Origin: Prescottella soli
GTDB taxonomy: Bacteria > Actinomycetota > Actinomycetes > Mycobacteriales > Mycobacteriaceae
Reading direction: 5' to 3'
DNA: 64,000 nt
Assembly: GCF_040024445.1 (NCBI RefSeq)
Contig: NZ_CP157276.1
Coordinates: 2,418,001-2,482,000, forward strand
The notes under the pieces are model-generated. The model saw only the letters and a list, made by a program, of their open reading frames with translations. It did not search any database and was not told the origin of the DNA. This document shows, in pieces, positions 1 to 8,722 of this stretch. Position numbers and translations under genes: made by a program. Positions within the stretch are counted from its first letter, which is position 1; each line of letters opens with the position of its first letter.

Positions 1-1
1 C

Positions 2-400
2 GACGGCGCCGAGGTCGAGCGTCTGCTGCGGGCCCGGTCCGGGCCTGCTTGGCCGCAGTCCGACGAGTTCCCTGAGGTCGCGCGGCGGCTGCGGTCGGCG
101 ATGCAGATCCCGCGCGTCGCACACTCCGCCCTGGAGTACCAGCGGTGGGCGTTCCGCAGCCAGTTCCGCCCGGACGGTCGCCGGTTCATGACCGCGATGG
201 ATCACCGGTTGGACATCCCGGTGTTCCAGGTCCACGGCGAACTCGATCCGTACGTGCTGGCCACCACCATCGAACGCTCGACCGCGCACGCGCCCGGCCA
301 GCAGCTCTACCGGGTCGCCGGCGCGGGGCACTTCGCGCACCAGGAATCGCCCGACGAGGTCACCGCGGAACTGACGCGTTTCGCGCTCGCCTCGCGCTGA
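2..400 (+). CDS. Alpha/beta hydrolase, EphE-like (5' end outside window)
   Basis: The open frame runs in from the left edge, so only the C-terminal ~132 residues are present. Two parts of an alpha/beta-hydrolase triad are visible: the acid loop HGELDP and the histidine loop GAGHFAHQE, followed by the usual final helix. The nucleophile lies outside the window. In M. tuberculosis the gene facing marP at this place is ephE, a probable epoxide hydrolase, so an EphE-like role is inferred from position plus fold. It converges on the marP-like gene across only 24 bases. Confidence 0.75.
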   Translation, partial: DGAEVERLLRARSGPAWPQSDEFPEVARRLRSAMQIPRVAHSALEYQRWAFRSQFRPDGRRFMTAMDHRLDIPVFQVHGELDPYVLATTIERSTAHAPGQQLYRVAGAGHFAHQESPDEVTAELTRFALASR

Positions 401-424
401 CCGCCGCCGGCACGGCGGCGGGGA

Positions 425-1615
425 TCAGACGATGCACACCCCGGTGCCGACCGCGGCCGTCGACCCGTTGGCCTGCTCGAGCTGCTTGGACACCTCGTTC
501 GCGGTGAGCACGAAGCCGGTGTCGCTGTCGTCGACCGCGGCGCCGAAGACGACCCCGAGGACGCGCCCCTGCTCGTCGACGAGCGGACCGCCCGAGTTGC
601 CCTGACGGATCGAGCCGCGCACCGTGTACACCTCGCGCTCGACCGTGCCGGACCGGTAGATGTCCGGGCCGCGGAGGTCGAGGACCTCACGGATACGGGC
701 GGCGCTGGCGGTGTAGGGGCCGCCACCCGGGTAGCCGAGGACGATCGCGTCGTCGCCGGTGCGCGCCTGCTTGGGCGCGAAGGTCAGCGGTGCGGCGCGC
801 AGGCCGGGCACGTCGAGGATGGCGACGTCGACGGCCGGATCGAACACCACGACACGGGCGTCGAGCGGCCCGTCGACGGTGTCGACAGCGACGGTGGACG
901 TGCCCGCGACGACGTGCGCGTTGGTCATGACGCGTTCGGGCCCCACGACGAACCCTGAGCCTTCGAGCGCCTTCTGGCAGCTCGGGGCCGCCCCGCGGAC
1001 CCGCAGCACGCTGGTCTGCAGCTGCTGCGCGACCGGGCTCGCGAGCACACTGGCGTCCGGCGGGTCGACGTTCGTGATGGGCGTGCGTCCGAACGGACCG
1101 ATGACGTCCGGCAGGCCCGACGTGTCGAGCAGGGCCGAGAACTCGCTGGGCACCTGGCGCAGCCAGTCGGGCGCGACGTCGTCGACGGCGCTGAGCACCT
1201 TGGACCCGCGCACCGCGGACGCGACGTTGGCCTGTGTGGACGTGGTGAGCGGGATCGCGAGGAGCCACGCCGCGACCAGAACCGCGACGAGCTGCAGGCC
1301 CGCGCCGATAAAGCTGTCCACACCCCGCGCCACGGGGCTGTGCATGACGCTGCGGGCCGCCCGGCCCAGCACCATGCCCGCGACCTCACCGATCACCACG
1401 AGCACGACGATCAGGGCGATGCCGACGAGCACCCGCATCCGGCCCTCGTCGACGTGGACGAGCACGTGCGGCGCGATGAGGATGCCGGCGACGGCACCGA
1501 GCACGACGCCGAGGAAGGCGAGTGCCGACGCGACCGCGCCGTGCCGCCATCCCGACGACGCCGCAAGCAACGCCACGAGAATCACGGCCAGGTCGATCCA
1601 TGCGGATCCGCTCAA
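425..1615 (-). CDS. marP: MarP-type membrane serine protease
   Basis: Predicted periplasmic chymotrypsin-like protease needed in mycobacteria for acid and oxidative stress resistance (Rv3671c). The 396 residues hold four hydrophobic segments (about 6-20, 28-54, 61-84 and 101-123) followed by the protease domain. Triad residues are His234 (TNAHVVAG), Asp263 (PAVDVAIL) and Ser341 (GNSGGPLV). Cys213 and Cys394 match the redox disulfide pair known in MarP. The start is a TTG inside the TTGA overlap with the NUDIX stop codon, with GGGGGA just upstream; length matches the 397-residue mycobacterial protein. An ATG further upstream would run through the NUDIX gene and is rejected. It is last in a four-gene operon nth-tlpA-NUDIX-marP. 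Confidence 0.92.
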   Translation of the reverse strand: MSGSAWIDLAVILVALLAASSGWRHGAVASALAFLGVVLGAVAGILIAPHVLVHVDEGRMRVLVGIALIVVLVVIGEVAGMVLGRAARSVMHSPVARGVDSFIGAGLQLVAVLVAAWLLAIPLTTSTQANVASAVRGSKVLSAVDDVAPDWLRQVPSEFSALLDTSGLPDVIGPFGRTPITNVDPPDASVLASPVAQQLQTSVLRVRGAAPSCQKALEGSGFVVGPERVMTNAHVVAGTSTVAVDTVDGPLDARVVVFDPAVDVAILDVPGLRAAPLTFAPKQARTGDDAIVLGYPGGGPYTASAARIREVLDLRGPDIYRSGTVEREVYTVRGSIRQGNSGGPLVDEQGRVLGVVFGAAVDDSDTGFVLTANEVSKQLEQANGSTAAVGTGVCIV

Positions 1616-2397
1616 CGCTCCCCCATTTCCCGTGACGGACGGTGCTGCCCGAATTCGATCATGCCGTCGTTCTCCACACCGGTCGCGACCCGCGTGAGCG
1701 TTACGTCGAGGTCGCGGACGTCGTGGTGGTCCCACTCGATTTCCCAGCCGGACACGGCCAGCAGACCCGCGAGCACGCCCGCGGTGAATCCCCACACCAG
1801 CATCCCGTCGACCTCGAAGGCAGGGCCCTGGTAGCCGGCGCGGTGCCGCACCTGGAAACGGTTGTCCGGGTCGATCAGGTCCCGCAGCGGCACCCGCACG
1901 ACACGCTCGGCCTCGGCGGCGTCGACGACGCCGACCGGGCTGGGGTCATGCCAGTACGCGAGCACAGGGGTGACGTCGAACCCGGACGGCGGGATGAAGA
2001 TCTCGGGGAGCGTCGCGAGCGGTTGGACGCCGCTGCGCACGAGCCCGGTCTCCTCCACCGCCTCGCGGAGCGCGGTGTCGACGGGCCCGTCGTCCTCGGG
2101 GTCGGCGGCGCCGCCGGGGAAGGCGACCTGGCCGCTGTGCTGACGCATCGTCGACGCCCGCTGGGTGAGCAGGACGTCGGCGTCGGCCGGGAGCCCTCCG
2201 ACAGCGAGCGGATCGGAATCAGCGGACCCGCCGAAGAGCACGAGCACCGCGGCGGGACGGACCTTCGACCCCTGCGGGGAACGACGGTTCAGGACCGGGT
2301 TGACGCGGTTGGGGTCGGCGGGGAGGGTGCGCGTCACCGCGCGAAGCCATTCGGGTGCGGCCTCGGGGTTCAGCGGGTGCTGCAGGTGGAAGCTCAT
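1612..2397 (-). CDS. NUDIX hydrolase, coenzyme A pyrophosphatase type
   Basis: Probably hydrolyses CoA or related nucleotide pyrophosphates (Rv3672c-type). The 261-residue protein carries the CoA-pyrophosphatase signature (LLTQRASTMRQHSGQVAFPG, about 76-95) running into the NUDIX box, whose key residues are Gly96, Glu101, Arg111-Glu112 and Glu115-Glu116. The start ATG lies in an ATGA overlap with the tlpA-like stop, and the gene ends in a TTGA overlap with marP, so the three genes are probably translationally coupled. The natural substrate is not shown by sequence. Confidence 0.9.
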   Translation of the reverse strand: MSFHLQHPLNPEAAPEWLRAVTRTLPADPNRVNPVLNRRSPQGSKVRPAAVLVLFGGSADSDPLAVGGLPADADVLLTQRASTMRQHSGQVAFPGGAADPEDDGPVDTALREAVEETGLVRSGVQPLATLPEIFIPPSGFDVTPVLAYWHDPSPVGVVDAAEAERVVRVPLRDLIDPDNRFQVRHRAGYQGPAFEVDGMLVWGFTAGVLAGLLAVSGWEIEWDHHDVRDLDVTLTRVATGVENDGMIEFGQHRPSREMGER

Positions 2398-3059
2398 GCG
2401 GCGACGCCGAGGTACTGCTGGACGGCGCCCGCGATCTCGTCGACACTGCGGAACTGCTGGGGAAGGATCTTCGCGACCGTGCCGTCCGGGCGGATCAACA
2501 CCGACACCGGCAGCACCGGCGGGGAGCCGACGGCCGCCTGCACCCGCGCGGAGCCGTCCTGGACGCCGGGCAGGTGGACGTCGTACTCGGCGAGGCGCGC
2601 GAGCCCGTTGGACTCGTTGGAATCGGTGTGCACCGTCATGACGGTAACCGCGTCGCCGACACGATCCGAGTATTGCTGCAGGTACGGCAGTTCCTCGCGG
2701 CACGGTCCGCACCAGTAGGCCCAGATGTTGAGCAGCACCGGCTTGCCGGTGAGCGCGGCCCCGAGGTCGACGCGGCTGCCGTCGCCGAGGCATTCGAGAT
2801 TGATGCCCGCCAGCACCGAACCGTCCGGTGCGGGTCCGGTCGGTGCCGGGCACGGCTCCAGTCCGGCGTCGGCGCGCAGCGGGGCGAGCGCCTCGGGGGT
2901 GTCGGCGCCCCGGCGTTCCTGCGACGTCGACCGGTTCGCGCCGGGGTAGTCGGTGATGTCGGCGGTGTCCTGACCGCCGCGCGGCCAGATGGCGACGATC
3001 AGCGCCACCACCACGACGAGCGCGGCCAGACTCCACCGCGCTGCACTGGAAACACGCAT
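2394..3059 (-). CDS. TlpA-like membrane-anchored thioredoxin
   Basis: Extracytoplasmic thiol-disulfide oxidoreductase of the TlpA/ResA/CcmG group (Rv3673c-type). Residues 9-26 form an N-terminal membrane anchor. The thioredoxin fold contains the active site WCGPC with Cys117 and Cys120. Two further cysteines, Cys70 and Cys90, lie ahead of it. The chosen ATG at 3059 gives 221 residues and sits 5 nt after the nth stop; longer frames would overlap nth. As it lies between nth and marP, it may help set the redox state of exported proteins such as the disulfide-bearing MarP; that partner is inference. Confidence 0.88.
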   Translation of the reverse strand: MRVSSAARWSLAALVVVVALIVAIWPRGGQDTADITDYPGANRSTSQERRGADTPEALAPLRADAGLEPCPAPTGPAPDGSVLAGINLECLGDGSRVDLGAALTGKPVLLNIWAYWCGPCREELPYLQQYSDRVGDAVTVMTVHTDSNESNGLARLAEYDVHLPGVQDGSARVQAAVGSPPVLPVSVLIRPDGTVAKILPQQFRSVDEIAGAVQQYLGVAA

Positions 3060-3064
3060 ACCTC

Positions 3065-3799
3065 TCACATACCTGCCAGATCGAGGAGATGCTCGGTCTC
3101 CGGCCCCTTGACCAATGCTGCCGCGGCCACCTTGTCGGTGGGCCCGGTGCCGTACGACGGGCAGTCCTTCGCCAGGACGCACACGCCGCACGCCGGCTTG
3201 CGCGCGTGACACACCCGACGGCCGTGGAAGATCACGCGATGCGACAGGTCGGTCCACTCCTTGCGCTCGATGAGCGCCCCGACCGCGTGCTCGACCTTGA
3301 CCGGGTCGGTCTCCTCGGTCCACTGCCACCGCCGCACGAGCCGGCCGAAGTGCGTGTCGACTGTGATTCCAGGCACGCCGAACGCGTTACCGAGGACGAC
3401 GTTCGCAGTCTTGCGACCGATGCCGGGAAGTGTCACGAGGTCCTTCAGCTTGTTCGGAACTTCACCGTCGTAGCGCTCGAGGAGCGCCTGCCCGAGACCG
3501 ATGATCGAGTTCGCCTTGTTCCGAAAGAAGCCGGTCGTCCGGATGTACTCCTCGAGCTCCGTCCGGTCCGCCTCGGCGTAGGCGCGGGCGTCGCGGTAGC
3601 GCGCGAACAGCGCGGGAGTTACCTGGTTGACCCGCACATCCGTGCACTGTGCAGACAGGATCGTCGCGACCGTGAGCTCGAGCGGAGTGGTGAAGTCGAG
3701 CTCGCAGTAGACGTGCGGGAAGGCCTCCTTCAAACGGCGGTTCATCCGCCGCGCGCGGCGCACGAGCGCGAGCCGGGACTCGCCCGCGGCCACGGGCAC
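3065..3799 (-). CDS. nth: Endonuclease III (base-excision DNA glycosylase/AP lyase)
   Basis: Removes oxidised pyrimidines from DNA and cleaves the abasic site. The helix-hairpin-helix [11 protein letters not shown] contains the catalytic lysine, the catalytic aspartate follows in TVDTHFGRL, and the C-terminal 4Fe-4S site has the spacing C-x6-C-x2-C-x5-C ([17 protein letters not shown]). The start is uncertain: GTG at 3799 gives 244 residues, matching the 245-residue mycobacterial protein, but GTG at 3838 with a nearby GAGG is also possible. It is first in the nth-tlpA-NUDIX-marP operon. Confidence 0.93.
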   Translation of the reverse strand: MPVAAGESRLALVRRARRMNRRLKEAFPHVYCELDFTTPLELTVATILSAQCTDVRVNQVTPALFARYRDARAYAEADRTELEEYIRTTGFFRNKANSIIGLGQALLERYDGEVPNKLKDLVTLPGIGRKTANVVLGNAFGVPGITVDTHFGRLVRRWQWTEETDPVKVEHAVGALIERKEWTDLSHRVIFHGRRVCHARKPACGVCVLAKDCPSYGTGPTDKVAAAALVKGPETEHLLDLAGM

Positions 3800-3920
3800 C
3801 GCACTCGAATTCCGGTCGTCTCCTGAGGTCGCCTGCACCTCGACAACTCTACGGACTGCCGTGCCGATCGGATTCCGGACTGTGTCGCTTCTGAGACCTT
3901 CGCAGTGTTTACTTCCCGTT

Positions 3921-4211
3921 ATGCAAGGTCTGGCTGTCGTGCTGTTTCCTGTGCTGCTGATGCTGTTCGCACTGGCCATGGAGCGTGTCGAGTTCCGGCT
4001 CCGGCGGCTGACGGTCCGCGAGCAGGAGGTCGCCGAGTTCCTGGACCAGGCAAGCCAGGACGAGGTCGCGACGCTCGCGAACGAGGGCTTCCCGCACGCC
4101 CTCGCCCGGTTCCATCGCCGCCGCAAGCGGGGCAGCCGGTCCGAAACCGAGGATTCCCGCGATTCCGACGGCGCCGCCCAGGACACTGAGAGCGCCCGCC
4201 GCGCGAGCTGA
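3921..4211 (+). CDS. Small membrane protein (Rv3675-like)
   Basis: A 96-residue protein with one hydrophobic N-terminal segment (about residues 3-19) followed by a charged cytoplasmic helix ([13 protein letters not shown]) and a basic/acidic tail. It lies between nth and crp on the plus strand, exactly where M. tuberculosis has the membrane protein Rv3675. The ATG at 3921 is preferred because the membrane segment begins at once; an in-frame ATG at 3861 would add 20 residues. Function unknown. The position conserved next to crp suggests a core role but proves nothing. Confidence 0.7.
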   Translation: MQGLAVVLFPVLLMLFALAMERVEFRLRRLTVREQEVAEFLDQASQDEVATLANEGFPHALARFHRRRKRGSRSETEDSRDSDGAAQDTESARRAS

Positions 4212-4322
4212 TCTGCGCTGGTAGCGAGCCTGCGATCGAGGAGACCGGCGATCCCGATCGTGCGTTTGGTCGGTAAACCCGAGAAGGATTCTTCGTAAAG
4301 TCGTAGAACTCTACGCGGTGTC

Positions 4323-4355
4323 AGTGACTCGTCGCACAGCCGCGGCAAGTAGACT
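4323..4355 (+). promoter_or_regulatory. Candidate crp promoter with Crp/GlxR-like half sites
   Basis: At 4323-4338 the sequence AGTGActcgtcGCACA matches 8 of 10 conserved positions of the TGTGA-N6-TCACA Crp/GlxR box. A TAGACT -10 hexamer lies at 4350-4355, about 80 nt before the crp GTG. The box would overlap the -35 region, a position suited to autoregulation, as known for glxR in corynebacteria. Evidence is motif match only. Confidence 0.4.
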
Positions 4356-4437
4356 TTGTTCGCGTACTCGTTGCATGAGACCTCAGTCGCCGTGCAGCAA
4401 CTTGCATTGATGAACAGTTTTTTCCAAAGGAGCGCAC

Positions 4438-5112
4438 GTGGACGAGGTCCTGGCCAGAGCCGGCATCTTCCAAGGAGTCGAGCCCTCGGCGGTGGCTGCG
4501 CTGGTCAAGCAGCTTCAGCCCGTCGATTTCCCCCGCGGGCACGTCATCTTCAACGAGGGCGAGCCCGGTGATCGGCTGTACATCATCGTCTCCGGCAAGG
4601 TGAAGCTCGGCCGCCGCTCGCCGGACGGTCGTGAGAACCTGCTGACGATCATGGGTCCGTCGGACATGTTCGGCGAGCTGTCGATCTTCGACCCGGGCCC
4701 GCGCACGTCGACGGCCACCACGGTCACCGAGGTCCGCGCCGTGAGCATGGATCGCGACGCCCTCAAGTCGTGGATCGACCAGCGCCCGGAGATCGCCGAG
4801 CAGCTGCTGCGCGTCCTCGCGCGTCGCCTGCGCCGCACCAACAACAACCTTGCCGACCTGATCTTCACCGACGTCCCGGGTCGTGTCGCCAAGGCGCTGC
4901 TGCAGCTCGCGCAGCGCTTCGGCACCCAGGAGGCCGGTTCCCTCCGCGTGACGCACGACCTCACGCAGGAAGAGATCGCCCAGCTGGTCGGCGCGTCCCG
5001 CGAGACCGTGAACAAGGCGCTGGCCGACTTCGCGCACCGCGGCTGGCTGCGCCTCGAGGGCAAGAGCGTCCTGATCTCCGACTCGGAGCGTCTGGCGCGT
5101 CGCGCCCGCTGA
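4438..5112 (+). CDS. crp: cAMP receptor-type regulator GlxR/Crp
   Basis: Global transcription factor of the CRP/FNR family, 224 residues, nearly identical in sequence to mycobacterial Rv3676. The N-terminal cyclic-nucleotide-binding barrel includes [16 protein letters not shown] and the phosphate-binding segment [18 protein letters not shown]. The C-terminal winged helix has its recognition helix in [18 protein letters not shown]. The start is a GTG at 4438 with AAGGAG 7 nt upstream; the protein begins [11 protein letters not shown] like its orthologues. It is monocistronic: the next gene starts 161 nt later with its own ribosome site. Confidence 0.97.
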   Translation: MDEVLARAGIFQGVEPSAVAALVKQLQPVDFPRGHVIFNEGEPGDRLYIIVSGKVKLGRRSPDGRENLLTIMGPSDMFGELSIFDPGPRTSTATTVTEVRAVSMDRDALKSWIDQRPEIAEQLLRVLARRLRRTNNNLADLIFTDVPGRVAKALLQLAQRFGTQEAGSLRVTHDLTQEEIAQLVGASRETVNKALADFAHRGWLRLEGKSVLISDSERLARRAR

Positions 5113-5273
5113 CCGCTGATTGCGGCAGCACCGAACGAACCGAAGCCGCCCGTCCCGCACCAGGGACGGGCGGCTTCGTCGTTCGACGAACCGGAGCGCC
5201 ATAGCCGTGCGGTCATACCTCGGCCCGGATTTCGCATTCGACAGGCATTCGATCCGCGCAAGAGGATGAAGGG

Positions 5274-6176
5274 ATGACCGACCCGCAGATCGATGCGGAC
5301 TACAACGTCCGCAACACCGTCTCCGCCGAACTGTTCGACACGACGATCGAGGAGTACCGGCAGCGCTCACGCGAGGTCGTCCATGGCCTCACCGGGTTCG
5401 CGGATCTGCGATACGACCCGCACAGCCTCGAACGCCTCGACGTCTGGGGCACGGGAACGGGACTGCGGCCGGCGTTCGTCGCGGTCCACGGCGGCTACTG
5501 GCGCGCGCTGTCGCGCCATCACACGGCCTTCATGGCGCGCATGCTCGACGCCGCAGGCATCGCCACCGTCTCGGTCGACTACGGACTGGCACCGGACACG
5601 CCGCTCGAGGAGATCGTCCGGCAGGTGCGGGCCGCGGTCGCGTGGGTGTACCACCACGGAGCCAACCACGGACTGGACCCGAATCGCATCGTCGTCGGCG
5701 GCAGTTCGGCCGGCGGTCATCTGACGGCCACGACGATGGTGCCCGGCTGGCAGGATCAGCTCGGCCTGCCGCCGGACGTCGTTCGGGCAGCGATGCCGAT
5801 CAGCGGGCTGTTCGACATCCGGCCGCTGGTGCACTCGTTCGCGAACGAGTGGCTCGGCCTCGACGCCCCGCGGGCCGCTGCGCTGAGCCCCATGCTGCAG
5901 ACCGACCAGCCGGGCCCGCGGGCGGTGGTCGCGGTCGCCGAGCACGACGGCGTCGGATTCCTCGAACAGAGCCGGATGTTCCACGATGCGTGGAGCCGTC
6001 GGTCCGAGAGCGAACTTCTCGTCGTCCCGGATCGCAACCACTACGACGTCTTCCTCGACCTCGCCGATCCCGGCTCGGCCCTGAGCACCGCACTGCTCGG
6101 GCTGTTCGCCGGTCTCGACGGTGCGAAACCTGCGGCACCGCAGGACAGTTGCGCACTGCAACCACCCAATCGCTGA
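5274..6176 (+). CDS. Alpha/beta hydrolase, arylformamidase/esterase-like
   Basis: A 300-residue carboxylic-ester or amide hydrolase. It has the oxyanion motif HGGYW (72-76), the nucleophile Ser145 in GSSAG, an acid candidate in AEHDGVGF and a histidine in RNHYDVF. HGGYW is the form typical of bacterial kynurenine-formamidase-like hydrolases. It stands 38 nt ahead of a LysR gene and 4 kb from the 3-hydroxyanthranilate genes, so a role in making kynurenine for that route is plausible but unproven; a general esterase is the alternative. The start ATG has GAAGGG immediately upstream. It begins the accessory region that separates crp from the MBL gene. Confidence 0.8.
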   Translation: MTDPQIDADYNVRNTVSAELFDTTIEEYRQRSREVVHGLTGFADLRYDPHSLERLDVWGTGTGLRPAFVAVHGGYWRALSRHHTAFMARMLDAAGIATVSVDYGLAPDTPLEEIVRQVRAAVAWVYHHGANHGLDPNRIVVGGSSAGGHLTATTMVPGWQDQLGLPPDVVRAAMPISGLFDIRPLVHSFANEWLGLDAPRAAALSPMLQTDQPGPRAVVAVAEHDGVGFLEQSRMFHDAWSRRSESELLVVPDRNHYDVFLDLADPGSALSTALLGLFAGLDGAKPAAPQDSCALQPPNR

Positions 6177-6202
6177 CGGTACGAGTGCGGTGCGACCATC
6201 GC

Positions 6203-6208
6203 TAGGAT
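6203..6208 (+). promoter_or_regulatory. -10 hexamer of a leaderless LysR promoter
   Basis: TAGGAT fits TANNNT and ends 6 nt before the ATG at 6215. No purine-rich ribosome site lies in between (the spacer is all C), which supports a leaderless mRNA. Confidence 0.5.
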
Positions 6209-6214
6209 CCCCCC

Positions 6215-7147
6215 ATGGACATGCCCAAACTGCTGGACGGGCGCCTCAAGCTCCGCCACCTGCTCCTCGTCGACGCGTTGACCAGCCGGGGAAGTGTCGT
6301 CGCGGCAGCCGCCGCACTCCACGTCACCCAACCGGTCGCGACGCGCAGCCTGCACGATCTCGAGGCGATTCTCGGTGTCTCGCTGTATGACCGGGGCCCA
6401 CGGGGTATCACCCCGACGATCTTCGGGGAGGCGTTCACCGCGCACGCTCGCGCGGTCATCGCGCAACTCACCCAGGCGGGGCGGCACGTGGTCGAACTCG
6501 CGGACGCCGATCGCGGAACCGTCGTCGTGGGAACGCATCTCGCCGGCTCCAACGTCCTGCTCCCCGGCGCCATCGCCCGGCTGAAGTCCGAGCGGCCCCT
6601 GTTGACCGTCATGGTCCGTGAGGGCACACCGGAGATGCTGCTGACCGAACTGCAGTCCGGTCGAATCGATCTCATCGTCGGCCGGCTCACCTCCCCCACC
6701 GACGAGATGGCCGTGCGGCGCACGTTGTACGCCGAATCGGTGGAACTCGTGACGCGGCTCGGGCACCCGCTCGCGGGCCGGTCGGACGTGCAGTTGAGCG
6801 ATCTCGCCGAATACCCGTGGATCCTGCCCGGCGTCGAGACCGCACTACGCCGCGAGCTCGAGGAGTTCTTCGCCCGCAACAGCCTGCCGCTCCCGGAGAA
6901 CCGGGTGGAGGCCACGTCGTTCCTGACGGTGCGGCAACTACTCCTCGAGACCGACATGGTTGCGGCCCTGCCCAGCCTGATCCCGCGCGACGACGCACGG
7001 CTCACCACGCTGCCGATCACACTCGATCCGATCGGTCACAGTGTCGGCATCACGCTGTCGGCCGGACGCACCCTGAGCCCGTCGGCGGCGGCGCTGGTGG
7101 ACTTCCTCGCGGAGTTCGCCGCCGAGATCGCACCCGCTCGGTCCTGA
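6215..7147 (+). CDS. LysR-family transcriptional regulator
   Basis: A 310-residue LysR protein. The N-terminal winged helix (about 15-75) contains VVAAAAALHVTQPVATRSL as its helix-turn-helix, and a periplasmic-binding-protein-like inducer domain follows (about 95-300). The divergence from GbpR/PcaQ-like members is too large to name an inducer. It converges on the MHS transporter and the 3-hydroxyanthranilate operon across 63 nt, so it is a reasonable candidate regulator of that operon, though LysR proteins more often sit divergently from their target. It probably uses a leaderless transcript. Confidence 0.9.
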   Translation: MDMPKLLDGRLKLRHLLLVDALTSRGSVVAAAAALHVTQPVATRSLHDLEAILGVSLYDRGPRGITPTIFGEAFTAHARAVIAQLTQAGRHVVELADADRGTVVVGTHLAGSNVLLPGAIARLKSERPLLTVMVREGTPEMLLTELQSGRIDLIVGRLTSPTDEMAVRRTLYAESVELVTRLGHPLAGRSDVQLSDLAEYPWILPGVETALRRELEEFFARNSLPLPENRVEATSFLTVRQLLLETDMVAALPSLIPRDDARLTTLPITLDPIGHSVGITLSAGRTLSPSAAALVDFLAEFAAEIAPARS

Positions 7148-7210
7148 CGCGGAAACAGACCGGAGCCGCCCACCGAGACGGTGGACGGCTCCGGTCGCCG
7201 CGCGGGAGGA

Positions 7211-8557
7211 TCAGGCGGAGACGGCCGCCGGCTCCTCGTCGTGCTGCAGTCCGCGTGACGAGTCCGGAACCACGCGGAACAGTGCGATTGCGCCGAACAG
7301 GCTGATGGTGCAGATGATCGCGAGGTACCACGTGACACCGGTGGACGATCCGGTGGCGTCGAGCAGCGCGGTTGCGATCAGCGGCGCCAGCCCGCCGCCG
7401 AGGATGGCGCCGCTCTGCAGGATCAGCGACGATCCGGAGTACCGCACCTTGGCGGGGAACGTGTCGGCGATGATGCTGCCCTGCACGCAGTGGGTCACCG
7501 GAACGATGAGACCCATTCCGAGGAAGGCGATCACGGCGACGACTGTGTTCTCCGTGTTGAGCAGCGGGAAGAACACCACGCACCACACCAGGATGGCGGC
7601 GGAGCCGGCGATGAACATCGTGCGGCGGCCGTGTTTGTCGGCGACCCTGGTCCACACGGGGATCGACGCGAACCACAGCACCGCGGCCGCCGTGACGCTG
7701 AGGATCAGGAACTGCTTGTCGTAGCCGAGGTGCCGCGTACCGTACGCGAGCGAGAACACCATGAACGCGTATGCGACAGCAGAATTCGCGAGGACCGCGA
7801 GCAGCGTCAGGATGAGGCGGGTGAATCCGACGTCGAGTGCCTCGCGGAGCGGGAACCGGGACACCTCGTTGTTCTCGACGATGCCGGTGAAGGACGGGGA
7901 CTCGGTGACACGCAGGCGGATGATCAGTCCGATCGCGACGAGCACGATGCTGAGCAGGAACGGGATACGCCAACCCCAGGAGGTGAACGCGCTGTCCGAC
8001 ATCACCGAACTGGTCGTGAGGAAGATGCCGTTCGCGAGAACGAGTCCGGCCGGGGTGCCCATCTGTGGGAAGCCGGCGTAGAGATTCTTCTTCCCGGCGG
8101 GTGCGTGCTCCATCGACATGAGGGTCGCGCCGGCACCCTCACCTCCCAGCCCGATGCCCTGCACCACCCGCATGGCGACCAGCAGGATCGGCGCCCACAC
8201 GCCGATCGCGTCGTAGTTCGGGATCAGGCCGATCAGCGTCGATCCGATACCCATCATCAGAAGCGAGACGACGAGCGTCGCCTTGCGCCCGATCCGGTCA
8301 CCGAAGTGGCCGAACACCAGGCCGCCGAGGGGCCGGGCGATGAACCCGACCGCGAACGTACTGAACGCGGCGAGGGTCCCGGCGGTGGGGCTCAGGCTGG
8401 GGAAGAACTGCTTGTTGAAGATCAGTGCAGCGGCCGTGCCGTAGAGGAAGAAGTCGTACCACTCGAGCGTGGTGCCGGCCAGGGTCGCCAGGGCGACGCG
8501 GCTGCGCGCGGCCGCGGCGGGGGCGGCGCCCCTACCTCGTGTCGTGCTGTCGGTCAT
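7211..8557 (-). CDS. MHS-family MFS transporter (metabolite:H+ symporter)
   Basis: A 448-residue transporter with about 12 membrane segments. Hallmarks of the metabolite:H+ symporter family are TTLEWYDFFLYGTAAAL at the first helix and GHFGDRIGRK after the second, with the GLGGEGAGA stretch in the middle of the N-terminal half. It lies downstream of the 3-hydroxyanthranilate genes on the same strand, separated by 165 nt that hold a large inverted repeat, so it may have its own promoter. An aromatic acid such as 3-hydroxyanthranilate, anthranilate or kynurenine is the likely substrate by context only. Confidence 0.9.
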   Translation of the reverse strand: MTDSTTRGRGAAPAAAARSRVALATLAGTTLEWYDFFLYGTAAALIFNKQFFPSLSPTAGTLAAFSTFAVGFIARPLGGLVFGHFGDRIGRKATLVVSLLMMGIGSTLIGLIPNYDAIGVWAPILLVAMRVVQGIGLGGEGAGATLMSMEHAPAGKKNLYAGFPQMGTPAGLVLANGIFLTTSSVMSDSAFTSWGWRIPFLLSIVLVAIGLIIRLRVTESPSFTGIVENNEVSRFPLREALDVGFTRLILTLLAVLANSAVAYAFMVFSLAYGTRHLGYDKQFLILSVTAAAVLWFASIPVWTRVADKHGRRTMFIAGSAAILVWCVVFFPLLNTENTVVAVIAFLGMGLIVPVTHCVQGSIIADTFPAKVRYSGSSLILQSGAILGGGLAPLIATALLDATGSSTGVTWYLAIICTISLFGAIALFRVVPDSSRGLQHDEEPAAVSA

Positions 8558-8622
8558 CGCAGATACCTATCGGGAGTCGGGGGAGGCTGCCGGAGAGTCG
8601 AGATCCGTTATTTGCCAAGAGA

Positions 8623-8703
8623 ATCCAGCGGCCGTGTGTGGATCGTGGGAGAGATTCTGCCTACGTGAGACATGACTCACAAATGCCGAATCGGCCGCTG
8701 GAT
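8623..8703. repeat. 12-bp inverted repeat enclosing a palindromic site
   Basis: The arms ATCCAGCGGCCG (8623-8634) and its exact complement (8692-8703) enclose 57 nt. Inside, at 8665-8680, GTGAG and CTCAC flank six bases, an operator-like palindrome. The element fills the gap between the ring-cleavage operon and the transporter gene. Confidence 0.5.
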
Positions 8704-8722
8704 ATCTCAATTCGGCTATGCC

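Noticed and set aside
1642-2718. Long open frame opposite the NUDIX and thioredoxin genes
   Set aside because: Arg/Glu/Val-rich translation without motifs; the minus-strand genes have full catalytic motifs and coupled starts.
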